Source: an uncultured Eubacteriales bacterium
GTDB lineage: Bacteria > Bacillota > Clostridia > Oscillospirales > CAG-272
Assembly: GCA_934467415.1 (NCBI GenBank)
Contig: CAKSLQ010000001.1
Location: forward strand, 186,001-250,000
Length of the DNA stretch: 64,000 nucleotides
Reading direction: 5' to 3'
The notes under the pieces were generated by a model. The model was not told the origin of the DNA, did no database searches, and was given only the letters and a program-made list of their open reading frames with translations. Shown piece by piece: positions 41,828 to 49,622 of the stretch. The number at the start of each line of letters is the position of its first letter. The stretch's first letter is position 1. Made by a program: the position numbers and the translations under genes.

Positions 41828-41992
41828 GGCGAGCTCCTTCTTGTCGGTTACTGTCTTGATTATATTGAAAAACCGCTTTCGTGTCAAGCCGCTTTCCCGC
41901 ATCGGCGTCAAAAATGCGGAATTCGGCAGCAAAACGCACAAAAAACCGCGCGAAAGCCAATAAATTTTAATAAACCAACTTTCCGGTGCGGG

Positions 41993-42021
41993 TTGCTTTA
42001 TCTAATATTTTATGGTAAAAT
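41993..42021 (+). promoter_or_regulatory. Candidate promoter of the DUF1538-PII operon
   Basis: TTGCTT (41993-41998) and TAAAAT (42016-42021) with a 17-base spacer, 40 bases before the TTG start at 42062. Confidence 0.5.
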
Positions 42022-42061
42022 TGAATTGTGTTTTATTCTCAATTCAAGGAGGACTTGCCGT

Positions 42062-43603
42062 TTGACCAAATCCGACAAATTCAGCACGACAAGATCCGCA
42101 GTGACGGAAAAGGTGAAAGAAGCCGCCATTTCTGTTTTGCCGATCGTCCTGATCGTGACCCTGCTCTGCCTCTGCCTTGCGCCGACCAAGCCGGAGCTGC
42201 TGCTCTGCTTTCTCATCGGCGCGCTGATGATCGTGCTCGGCATGGGTCTCTTCTCGCTCGGCGCAGAACAGTCCATGACGCCGATCGGCAATAAGATCGG
42301 CACGGCGCTGACCAAGACGAAAAACCTGCCGCTGATCCTCGGCGTCAGCTTTCTTCTCGGCTTTGCCATCACCATCGCCGAGCCGGATCTGCAGGTGCTG
42401 GCCGAGACCGTGCCGCACATCCGAAACATCGTTCTTCTGGTGACGGTCGGCGTCGGCGTCGGCTTTTTCATGGCGGTCTGTATGCTGCGCATCATCACCG
42501 GCGCGCGTCTGCGCTGGCTGCTCATCGGCTTCTATGCGCTTGTCTTCGCGCTTGCCGCATTCGCCGACCGCAATTTTCTCAGCATCGCGTTCGACTCCGG
42601 CGGCGTGACCACCGGGCCGATGACCGTGCCGTTCATCCTCGCGATGGGCGTCGGCGTCTCCAATATCCGAAGCGATAAGCGGGCGGAGGCGGACAGCTTC
42701 GGCCTCGTTGCCCTCTGCTCCATCGGGCCGATCCTGTCTGTGCTGATCCTCGGCTTCTTCTATCGGGACAGTGACGCGGTGTCCGGCATCAGTGCCGCCG
42801 CCTACGGTGATACCACCGAGATCGGGCACGCCTTTCTCGGTGCGCTGCCCGCCTACTTAAAGGAGACCGCAATCGCCATGCTGCCGATCGCCGTGATCTT
42901 TTTCCTGTTCCAGTTTTCTCTCTTGAAGCTTCAGCGCCGCAGTCTTTTCAAGATTCTGATCGGACTCTTGTACACCTATGTCGGACTGGTGCTGTTTCTC
43001 ACCGGCGTCAACATCGGCTTCTCTGCGCTCGGCGCAGAGCTCGGCGCGGCGCTGACCGCAGATAAAACGTACTGGCTGCTCATCCCGCTCTCGATGCTGC
43101 TCGGCTGGTTTATCATCTCTGCCGAACCGGCAGTCGCCGTTTTGGAAAAGCAGATCGAAACCGTCAGTGCGGGCGCAATCCCGGGAAAGGCCATCAAGCT
43201 CAGCCTTTCGATCGCCATCGCCGCCGCCATGGGCCTTTCGATGCTGCGCGTGATGACCGGCATCTCGATTCTGTGGTTCCTGCTTCCCGGTTATGCGGCG
43301 GCGCTGGCGCTGTCCTTCTTCGTCCCGGACATCTACACGGCGATCGCCTTTGACTCCGGCGGCGTCGCCTCCGGCCCGATGACGGCGACGTTTATGCTGC
43401 AATTCTTCGTGGGCGCGTCCACGGCGCTCGGCGGCAACGTGCTGGCCGACGCCTTCGGCGTGGTCGCCATGGTCGCCATGATGCCGCTGCTCTCGATCCA
43501 GATCGTCGGCTTCCTGTATGAGCGCAAAGCAAAGCGCGTCACGGAAGTGCCGGAGGCTTACGGCGACTTCGATGTCGTTGAACTGTGGGAGGATGCCGCA
43601 TGA
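42062..43603 (+). CDS. DUF1538-family integral membrane protein
   Basis: A 513-residue polytopic membrane protein. I use a TTG start at 42062 because AAGGAGG sits 9 bases upstream and no in-frame ATG is close; the much longer open frame upstream is antisense to the gene at 40952. The protein is a tandem duplication of a DUF1538 unit, each with a FDSGG-V-[TA]-[ST]-GPMT motif (FDSGGVTTGPMTVPF and FDSGGVASGPMTATF) and a long hydrophobic stretch ending in DALGVVA/ADAFGVVAM-like sequence. The inverted, symmetric architecture suggests a transporter. It overlaps the next gene by four bases (ATGA), so a PII-like regulator is coupled to it. Confidence 0.85.
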   Translation: MTKSDKFSTTRSAVTEKVKEAAISVLPIVLIVTLLCLCLAPTKPELLLCFLIGALMIVLGMGLFSLGAEQSMTPIGNKIGTALTKTKNLPLILGVSFLLGFAITIAEPDLQVLAETVPHIRNIVLLVTVGVGVGFFMAVCMLRIITGARLRWLLIGFYALVFALAAFADRNFLSIAFDSGGVTTGPMTVPFILAMGVGVSNIRSDKRAEADSFGLVALCSIGPILSVLILGFFYRDSDAVSGISAAAYGDTTEIGHAFLGALPAYLKETAIAMLPIAVIFFLFQFSLLKLQRRSLFKILIGLLYTYVGLVLFLTGVNIGFSALGAELGAALTADKTYWLLIPLSMLLGWFIISAEPAVAVLEKQIETVSAGAIPGKAIKLSLSIAIAAAMGLSMLRVMTGISILWFLLPGYAAALALSFFVPDIYTAIAFDSGGVASGPMTATFMLQFFVGASTALGGNVLADAFGVVAMVAMMPLLSIQIVGFLYERKAKRVTEVPEAYGDFDVVELWEDAA

Positions 43604-44265
43604 ATTATGTAATTTCGATTATCAATCCGGATTCGCTTGACCGCCTCTCCGCCATCTGCGAGGAGCTGTCCCTGCCGCTCTCGGTCATCCTGCACGGGCG
43701 CGGCACCGCCGTGCAGAGCATGCTTGACCTGCTCGGTATTGAATCGACCGAAAAGCGCGTTGTGCTTTCCGTTGCCAATGCGGAAAAAACCAAAGCGCTG
43801 ATTACCGCCGAAAAGCACCGTCTGCATATCGGCGTTCCCGGCCACGGCATTGTGATTGCCGTGCCTGTAAAAAGTATCGGAGGAGGTAAAGCCGTGGCTT
43901 ACTTAAACGGAGACAGCAAACTTGAAAAACATGCACCGGCGCTGAATTATGCCTATGAGCTGATCGTGGCGATCGCAAGCGAGGGCTCGACAGACATGGT
44001 CATGAACGCGGCGCGTGCTGCGGGCGCGCGGGGCGGAACCGTCCTGCACGGCAAGGGCACCGGTGCCAAAGACGCGCCTAAATTCTATAACATCTCGATT
44101 GCCGAGGAAAAGGAACTGGTCCTCATCGTGGCCTCTGCCGACCAAAAGTCGGAGATCATGCGTGAAATCCTGCGCAAGGCCGGTCCCGGCACGCCTGCCG
44201 GCGCGATCGTCTTCTCCCTGCCGACCACCGAGGTCGCGGGCTTCGGTCTGCTCGAGGACAACTGA
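43600..44265 (+). CDS. Tandem PII-like regulatory protein
   Basis: A 221-residue cytosolic protein with two consecutive PII/GlnB-like ferredoxin-fold domains. Domain 1 (residues 1-95) has YVISIINPDSLDRLSAICEELSLPLSVILHGRGTA; domain 2 (from about residue 110) has NYAYELIVAIASEGSTDMVMNAARAAGARGGTVLHGKGTG, closely like canonical PII (ARGGTVxHGRGTG). The PII uridylylation Tyr loop is not recognisable. The ATG overlaps the stop of the DUF1538 gene, so it probably gates that membrane protein as GlnK gates AmtB; that is inference. An in-frame GTG at 43894 preceded by GGAGGAGG could give a separate second domain. Confidence 0.85.
   Translation: MNYVISIINPDSLDRLSAICEELSLPLSVILHGRGTAVQSMLDLLGIESTEKRVVLSVANAEKTKALITAEKHRLHIGVPGHGIVIAVPVKSIGGGKAVAYLNGDSKLEKHAPALNYAYELIVAIASEGSTDMVMNAARAAGARGGTVLHGKGTGAKDAPKFYNISIAEEKELVLIVASADQKSEIMREILRKAGPGTPAGAIVFSLPTTEVAGFGLLEDN
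43894..44265 (+). CDS. Possible internal translation product: second PII-like domain alone
   Basis: Within the tandem PII gene, GGAGGAGGTAAAGCC precedes an in-frame GTG at codon 99. Initiation here would give about 123 residues containing just domain 2, close to the size of free-standing PII proteins. The Gly-Gly-Gly-Lys linker codons happen to form the SD sequence, so it may be coincidental. This is a hypothesis, not a called gene. Confidence 0.25.
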   Translation: MAYLNGDSKLEKHAPALNYAYELIVAIASEGSTDMVMNAARAAGARGGTVLHGKGTGAKDAPKFYNISIAEEKELVLIVASADQKSEIMREILRKAGPGTPAGAIVFSLPTTEVAGFGLLEDN

Positions 44266-44279
44266 ATACACAACAACCA

Positions 44280-44319
44280 CAGAAAAAAGAGATTGCCGTG
44301 CGGCAATCTCTTTTTTCTG
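44280..44319. terminator. Bidirectional intrinsic terminator
   Basis: A 19-bp perfect inverted repeat (CAGAAAAAAGAGATTGCCG and complement) with a 2-base loop lies between the PII gene and convergent putP. Confidence 0.93.
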
Positions 44320-44332
44320 GTTGTATGCAGCT

Positions 44333-45898
44333 TTATTCGGCTGTTTTGACCTTGACCGCGTCAAAATCTGCCCGAATCTCGGCGGAGGGCGCGGGTGTCA
44401 GCAGCGAAACGACGAGAATGCAGATCGACGAGAAGATGAACGCGGGCAGCAGCTCATAGATGCCGAACGCACCGCCGAGCTTCGAGATCACGAGCTTCCA
44501 GAGGAAGACCATGCCCGCACCGCCGACCATGCCGGCGATCGCACCCGCGCGGGTCATCCGCTTCCAGAACAGCGAGAACAGGATCAGCGGCCCGAAGGTG
44601 GCGCCGAAGCCTGCCCAGGCAAAGGAAACGATGGTGAAGATGACGCTGTTTTCATCCAGCGCGATGACAATGGCGATCAGCGCAATGGCCAGCAGCGTGA
44701 GGCGCGACATCGCCATGACCTGCTTGTCGGACGCTTTCTTGTTCAGAACGCCCTGATAAATGTTCTTGGAGAAAGCAGATGCAGCGATCAGCAGATATGA
44801 ATCGGACGAGCTGATCGTTGCGGCGAGAATGCCCGCCATGACAAAGCCTGCGAGAATGGCAGGCAGCGAGCCGGTTGCCAGCTTGATGAAGATGTTCTCC
44901 GCCGCGGATTTTGTGAGCAGCTCGGTCGGGAGGACCTGTCTGCCGACAATGCCGATGAAGACCGCAACCGCCAGCGAGATCGTGACCCAGATCATCGCAA
45001 TGCGGCGCGAGCGGGTCAGTTCCTTCTCTTTACGGATCGCCATGAAGCGCAGAAGCACCTGCGGCATACCGAAGTAACCGAGTCCCCAGGCAAGCATGGA
45101 GAAAACGTTCAGGATGCCGTACTCGGCAGCCGCGCCGAATACGGGCTTGCCCGCCTCCACCAGCTGCTCACCGTTTTCGCCGAGCACCGGCGTGGCAAGG
45201 CCGAAGAAATCCAGAAAGCCGGGAATCGACTTTGCGTTTTCAATCACCGCGCCGAGACCGCCCGCACGAACCGTGCTGACAATGACGACCGCTGCAAGCG
45301 CAACAATCATTGTGATGCTCTGCATAAAGTCCGACGCACTCTCGGCAAGGAAGCCGCCGAGGATCGTGTACAGCAGCACAAACGCTGCGCCGACGATCAT
45401 CATGGAGATATAAGATGCACCGAACAGCGTGGAAAACAGCTTGCCGCAGGTGACAAAGCAGCTTGCCGCATAGACCGTGAAGAACACCAGAATGAACAGC
45501 GCGGAAACGGTCATGATGACCTTCTTTTTCTCACGGAAACGGTTGGAGAAGAAGTCGGGCAGCGTGATGGAGTTGTTGGCGCGGATGCTGTAGCGGCGCA
45601 GACGCTTGGAAACGATCAGCCAGTTGAGGTATGTGCCGACGGCAAGCCCGATCGCCGTCCAGGCCGCATCGGCAAGACCGCACCAGTAAGCCACGCCGGG
45701 CAGCCCCATCAAAAGCCAGCCGCTCATATCGGAGGCCTCGGCGCTCATCGCCGTGACCCACGGGCCGAGCGTGCGCCCGCCGAGGAAGTAGTCCTCCGAG
45801 CTTTGGTTTGCGCGCTTGGCGAAAACGATGCCGATCACGATGACGATTGCCATATAGATCACCATCGCAATCAGGATTTGTAAAGTTTGATTGTCCAT
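44333..45898 (-). CDS. putP: Sodium/proline symporter
   Basis: PutP is a Na+-coupled proline importer (SSS family, LeuT fold). The 521-residue protein has thirteen hydrophobic segments. Family signatures are EDYFLGGRTLGPWVTAMSAEASDMSGWLLMGLPG near residue 35-70, ANNSITLPDFFSNRF, and the late GFVMAGILAATISSSDSYLLIAASAFSKNIY. AGGGGG precedes the ATG. It has a consensus promoter and could serve proline uptake for nutrition or osmoprotection. No other proline genes are adjacent (proC is 37 kb away). Confidence 0.96.
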   Translation of the reverse strand: MDNQTLQILIAMVIYMAIVIVIGIVFAKRANQSSEDYFLGGRTLGPWVTAMSAEASDMSGWLLMGLPGVAYWCGLADAAWTAIGLAVGTYLNWLIVSKRLRRYSIRANNSITLPDFFSNRFREKKKVIMTVSALFILVFFTVYAASCFVTCGKLFSTLFGASYISMMIVGAAFVLLYTILGGFLAESASDFMQSITMIVALAAVVIVSTVRAGGLGAVIENAKSIPGFLDFFGLATPVLGENGEQLVEAGKPVFGAAAEYGILNVFSMLAWGLGYFGMPQVLLRFMAIRKEKELTRSRRIAMIWVTISLAVAVFIGIVGRQVLPTELLTKSAAENIFIKLATGSLPAILAGFVMAGILAATISSSDSYLLIAASAFSKNIYQGVLNKKASDKQVMAMSRLTLLAIALIAIVIALDENSVIFTIVSFAWAGFGATFGPLILFSLFWKRMTRAGAIAGMVGGAGMVFLWKLVISKLGGAFGIYELLPAFIFSSICILVVSLLTPAPSAEIRADFDAVKVKTAE

Positions 45899-45948
45899 TT
45901 TGTTCCCCCTGCAAAAATATGCGTGATTTCACGCAAAAAAGATGTTTT

Positions 45949-45977
45949 ATTATAGCACACATGAAATTTCTTGTCAA
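45949..45977 (-). promoter_or_regulatory. Consensus sigmaA promoter of putP
   Basis: On the minus strand a perfect TTGACA (45977-45972) and perfect TATAAT (45954-45949) are 17 bases apart. The leader then contains a short palindrome GCGTGATTTCACGC at 45921-45934. Confidence 0.85.
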
Positions 45978-46017
45978 CCATCCTGCAAAATCATTTTCAA
46001 AAAATATCGGTTGGGAA

Positions 46018-46046
46018 TTGAAATTCCGACGCAGATATGTTATAAT
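46018..46046 (+). promoter_or_regulatory. Upstream promoter toward degV
   Basis: TTGAAA (46018-46023) and TATAAT (46041-46046) with a 17-base spacer. It would give a leader of about 190 bases before degV. The 45899-46240 interval otherwise holds only the putP promoter, the second degV promoter and a possible 16-codon leader ORF at about 46093. Confidence 0.6.
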
Positions 46047-46164
46047 TTTTGTCGGTTGTTCCCTCCGCTTCACACCCGGATCCGGATCTGTATGATACAC
46101 AACAACATCATCGTTTTTGTATTGTGCAGGCGGCAATTCTAATAATTTTTAATGGGTCAACCGA

Positions 46165-46193
46165 TTGACTTTTCCGTCGGCTTCGCGTTTAAT
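46165..46193 (+). promoter_or_regulatory. Proximal promoter of degV
   Basis: TTGACT (46165-46170) and TTTAAT (46188-46193) with a 17-base spacer, 47 bases from the degV start codon. Confidence 0.5.
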
Positions 46194-46240
46194 ATAAATG
46201 TATATTTACGCTGCCGCGGACATGCAAAAGGAGTTTTGAA

Positions 46241-47104
46241 ATGAACGACTACATTCTCTATACCGATTCTGCATGCGACCTGCCCGAAGCCCTGCTTGCG
46301 CGCCTCGGTGTCCGTTATCGCCCGCTGACCTTCGCCTTTGAGGGCGAGGACGAACATGCCGACCACGATGTGCCTGTAAAGGACTTCTACGCCAAGATGC
46401 GGGCGGGCGGCGTTGCCAAAACGGCCGCCATCAACACCGAGAGCTTTCGTGAAGCGTTTGAGGAGGAGATTGCCGCCGGGCATGACATCCTCTACATCGC
46501 GTTTTCCTCCGGGCTCAGCACGACCTACAATTCCGGGCGCTTTGCGCTTGCGGATCTGAGCGACAAGTACCCGGAGCGCAAGCTGGTCGCCGTTGACTCG
46601 CTCTGCGCCTCGGCGGGCTTCGGACTTTTGGTCTGCCTCGCCGCCGAAAAAATGGCGGAGGGTGCCACGCTGGAAGAAGTTAAAAAGTTTGTGCTGGACA
46701 CCCGGCTGCACATCTGCCACTGGTTCACGGTGGACGACCTTGTCTATCTGAAGCGCGGCGGCAGAATCAGCCCCGCCGCCACCCTGATCGGCACGATGCT
46801 CGGTATCAAGCCGGTGCTGCATGTGGACGACGAGGGACACCTCGTCAACGTCTCCAAAGCGCGCGGCAGACAGGCATCCATCCGCGCCCTCGCCGATCAC
46901 TACGGCGAGCTCGCGCTCGACAAAAAGAACGGCACGGTCTTCATCTCTCACGGCGACTGCCTTGAGGATGCGGAAGCCCTGCGGGATATGCTTGCCGAGG
47001 AATACGGCGCAAAGGTCGAGCTGATCACGGATATCGGCCCGGTCATCGGCGCGCATTCCGGCCCCGGCACGCTGGCGCTGTTCTTTGTGGGCAGTGCGCG
47101 TTAA
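46241..47104 (+). CDS. DegV-family fatty acid-binding protein (FakB-like)
   Basis: A 287-residue cytosolic DegV protein that binds a fatty acid and presents it to FakA for phosphorylation in exogenous fatty acid incorporation. The N-terminal YILYTDSACDLPEALLARL is the DegV signature, and the Thr/Ser residues of KTAAINTESFREAF and AFSSGLSTTYNSG-like (YIAFSSGLSTTYNSGRFA) line the lipid pocket. KRGGRISPAATLIGTMLGIKPVL is a further family motif. AAAAGGAG precedes the ATG. Adjacency to the fakA-like gene 24 bases downstream supports a FakB role strongly. Confidence 0.93.
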   Translation: MNDYILYTDSACDLPEALLARLGVRYRPLTFAFEGEDEHADHDVPVKDFYAKMRAGGVAKTAAINTESFREAFEEEIAAGHDILYIAFSSGLSTTYNSGRFALADLSDKYPERKLVAVDSLCASAGFGLLVCLAAEKMAEGATLEEVKKFVLDTRLHICHWFTVDDLVYLKRGGRISPAATLIGTMLGIKPVLHVDDEGHLVNVSKARGRQASIRALADHYGELALDKKNGTVFISHGDCLEDAEALRDMLAEEYGAKVELITDIGPVIGAHSGPGTLALFFVGSAR

Positions 47105-47128
47105 ATCACCGTACAAGGAGTAAGACTC

Positions 47129-48829
47129 ATGCAAGATAACGAAGTGCAGACACCTGCCGCCGCAGAGGCGCCCGCATATCTGGACGGCGCACTGCTGTCC
47201 AAAATGGCGCACGGCGGCGCTGCCGTACTGAAAGACAAAGCGGAAGAAGTCAACCGGCTCAACGTGTTTCCCGTCCCGGACGGCGACACCGGCGTCAACA
47301 TGTTCCGCACCATTGAGAGCGGCGTCGCCGCGCTCGACCGCATGGATTCCGATAATCTGTCCGAGGTGATGCAGGCGCTGTCGCACGGTATGCTGCTCGG
47401 CGCACGCGGCAATTCGGGCGTCATTCTTTCGCAGTTTTTCAGCGGCATGGCAAAAGGGCTTGACGGCTGTGAAAAGGCGGATTGCCGCACGATCGGCGCC
47501 GCGCTGGAAACCGCGGTGAAGCAGGCGTACCGCGCCGTACTGACCCCGACGGAGGGGACGATCCTCACTGTTGCGCGCGAGGCGGTGGAATACGCTGTTG
47601 CCCGCGTGACCGAGGAAAGCACAATCACTTCCCTGTTTGCCGACCTGACCGAGGAAATGTACGCCTCCTTGCAGCGCACGCCTGAGTTTCTTGCTGTGCT
47701 GAAAGAGGCCGGCGTCATCGACAGCGGCGGCGCAGGCCTGCTCTACATCATGCAGGGCTTCAACCGCGTGCTGCGCGGAGAGCGCATTGCATATACCGAA
47801 GACGGTGCGCCCGCCGTGCAGTCGGCACCGACAAGTGCCGCCGTGTTTGACAGTGAGAGCGAGATGACCTACGGCTACTGCACCGAGCTGCTTTTGCAGC
47901 TGCAAAGCAAAAAAAACGACCTTGCCGCCTTTGACCTGAAAGCAGTCACCGATTTTCTCGCCACTGTCGGCGACTCGGTGGTCGCCGTGGTGGACGGTAC
48001 GATCCTCAAAGTACATGTCCACACCATGACGCCGGAGCGTGTGCTGGCGTTCTGTCACGACTTCGGCGAGTTTATCACGCTGAAGATCGAGAACATGTCC
48101 CTTCAGCACAATGAAACGCTGACCGGGAAGGCGGAAAAGAGCGCCGGAAAGCCACAGCCGCGCAAGCGCTGCGGCAGCATTGCCGTATGCAGCGGCGCAG
48201 GCATTGAGGCCACGTTCCGCGAATTCGGCGTGGACGAGATCGTTGCGGGCGGCCAGACCAGCAACCCATCCACAGGCGATTTTCTCCGCGCCTTTGACAA
48301 GGTGGCTGCCGAGCACATCTTCGTCTTCCCCAACAACGGAAACATCTATCTTGCCGCCAAGCAGGCGGCGTCCATCTACCGCGGCGCGGATGTGCGCGTG
48401 ATGGAAAGCAAGGACCTCGGCGCGGGCTATGTCGGCATCACGGCGATCGACCCCGACGCCGAAAGCGCCGACGCCGTTGAAAAAGAGATTGTGAAGGCGA
48501 TGCAGCGCGTCACCACCGGCTGTGTGTCCACCGCCATCCGCGACGCCAACCTGAGCGGCGTGCAGATTACAAACGGCGACTATATTGCCTTTGTCGGCAA
48601 GGAGACCGTCGCCGCCGACCGCGACGCCGTCACCGTGACAAAAGCGCTGATCGCCCGTCTGCTTTCCGACAAGCGCAAATCCATGCTGACCGTGTTCTGC
48701 GGCGTGGATGCGACCGCCGCCGACCAAAGCACCCTGCAGTCGTGGCTGCGTGAGACTTATCCGCGCACGGAGGTCTATTTCTCGGACGGCGGACAGGAAA
48801 TCTATCCTTATATTTTAATTGCAGAATAA
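47129..48829 (+). CDS. fakA: Fatty acid kinase catalytic subunit FakA-like (DAK2/DegV-associated)
   Basis: FakA phosphorylates FakB-bound fatty acids to acyl-phosphate for phospholipid synthesis. The N-terminal DAK2 (DhaL) ATP-binding domain has LNVFPVPDGDTGVNMFRTIESGV (Asp ligands for Mg-ATP) near residues 48-70 and SHGMLLGARGNSGVILSQFFSG. A central region (VIDSGGAGLLYIMQGF, DSVVAVVDGTILKVHVHT) and the C-terminal DegV-like/FakA domain (ELRETYP..EVYFSDGGQEIYPYILIAE at the end) fit the 566-residue YloV/FakA architecture. It follows degV directly with AAGGAG before the start, so the pair forms a fatty acid kinase operon. Confidence 0.93.
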   Translation: MQDNEVQTPAAAEAPAYLDGALLSKMAHGGAAVLKDKAEEVNRLNVFPVPDGDTGVNMFRTIESGVAALDRMDSDNLSEVMQALSHGMLLGARGNSGVILSQFFSGMAKGLDGCEKADCRTIGAALETAVKQAYRAVLTPTEGTILTVAREAVEYAVARVTEESTITSLFADLTEEMYASLQRTPEFLAVLKEAGVIDSGGAGLLYIMQGFNRVLRGERIAYTEDGAPAVQSAPTSAAVFDSESEMTYGYCTELLLQLQSKKNDLAAFDLKAVTDFLATVGDSVVAVVDGTILKVHVHTMTPERVLAFCHDFGEFITLKIENMSLQHNETLTGKAEKSAGKPQPRKRCGSIAVCSGAGIEATFREFGVDEIVAGGQTSNPSTGDFLRAFDKVAAEHIFVFPNNGNIYLAAKQAASIYRGADVRVMESKDLGAGYVGITAIDPDAESADAVEKEIVKAMQRVTTGCVSTAIRDANLSGVQITNGDYIAFVGKETVAADRDAVTVTKALIARLLSDKRKSMLTVFCGVDATAADQSTLQSWLRETYPRTEVYFSDGGQEIYPYILIAE

Positions 48830-48833
48830 GCTT

Positions 48834-48863
48834 AAAAGTCCGCCGCTCCCGGCGGACTTTTTT
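48834..48863 (+). terminator. Intrinsic terminator of degV-fakA
   Basis: AAAAGTCCGCCG and CGGCGGACTTTT pair over a 4-base loop and are followed by T6, just after the fakA stop. Confidence 0.92.
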
Positions 48864-48998
48864 CGCAAAAGCCCTTTACTTTCGGATGCGGCTGTGCTAT
48901 ACTTGTCTCACTCATCGGAGGGCAGAAGCATGTGTTCTGCCGGATAAGATGTCGGGATTGCCCGGTTTCTTGTCCTTTTTTTGCGTTTGGAGGTTTTT

Positions 48999-49622
48999 AT
49001 GCGTATCATTACAATCAGCCGTGAGTTCGGCAGCGGCGGCCGCGAGCTTGGCAAGCGGCTTGCCGACGCGCTCGGCATTGCCTACTTTGACCGCGAGATC
49101 ATCGCGGAGATTGCCGAGAAGACCTCGCTGGATGCGGACTATATCGAGCGCACGCTGGACGCGGGCATTTCCGCCGGTGCCTTTCCGCTTACCTTTTCGC
49201 GCACCTTCAGCCTGCCGCACAGTGCAAACGTCACGGCGTCCCTGCTGGCACAGCAGCACAAGATCGTGCGCTCACTGGCGGCGCGCGGCGACTGCGTCAT
49301 CGTCGGCCGCAGTGCGGATGCCCTGCTTGAGGAATATCACCCCATACGCCTGTTTGTCTATGCGGATATGCCGTCCAAGATCGCCCGCTGCCGCGGGCGC
49401 GCGAATGCGGGCGAGGATGCGCTGACAGACCGCGACTACGAGAAAAAGTGCAAACAGGTTGACCGCGCCCGCGCGGCGAACCACGACTTCATCTCCGCCC
49501 TCAAGTGGGGCGACATGCACGGCTACGACCTCTGCATCAACACCTCCGGCGTCAGCGTCAAGCAAATCGTGCCGGAGATTGCCGCCTATATCCGTGCGCG
49601 GTTTGAGGAGAGCGGCAGATGA
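48999..49622 (+). CDS. Cytidylate kinase-like family protein
   Basis: A 207-residue P-loop kinase-like protein of the PF13189 family. The ATG at 48999 follows GGAGG. The N-terminus IITISREFGSGGRELGKRLADALGIAYFDREII is diagnostic: the GSGG-R-E-x-G loop replaces a classic GKS/T Walker A. CVIVGRSADALL and a Lys/Asp C-terminal lid (DREKYEKKCKQVDRARAANHDFISALKWGDMHGYDLCINTS-type) follow. The family is widespread in Clostridia and its substrate is not proven. It overlaps the MATE gene at 49619 by four bases (ATGA), so the three genes 48999-52345 form one operon. Confidence 0.9.
   Translation: MRIITISREFGSGGRELGKRLADALGIAYFDREIIAEIAEKTSLDADYIERTLDAGISAGAFPLTFSRTFSLPHSANVTASLLAQQHKIVRSLAARGDCVIVGRSADALLEEYHPIRLFVYADMPSKIARCRGRANAGEDALTDRDYEKKCKQVDRARAANHDFISALKWGDMHGYDLCINTSGVSVKQIVPEIAAYIRARFEESGR

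Noticed and set aside
40967..42061. Upstream part of the very long frame leading into the DUF1538 gene
   Set aside because: It runs antisense to the CmpB-type gene; the AAGGAGG site and the start of membrane-like sequence place the true start at TTG 42062.
46157..48727. An 856-codon minus-strand frame
   Set aside because: Antisense to degV and fakA, whose motifs are unmistakable; the frame is rich in His and Arg filler and has no domain.
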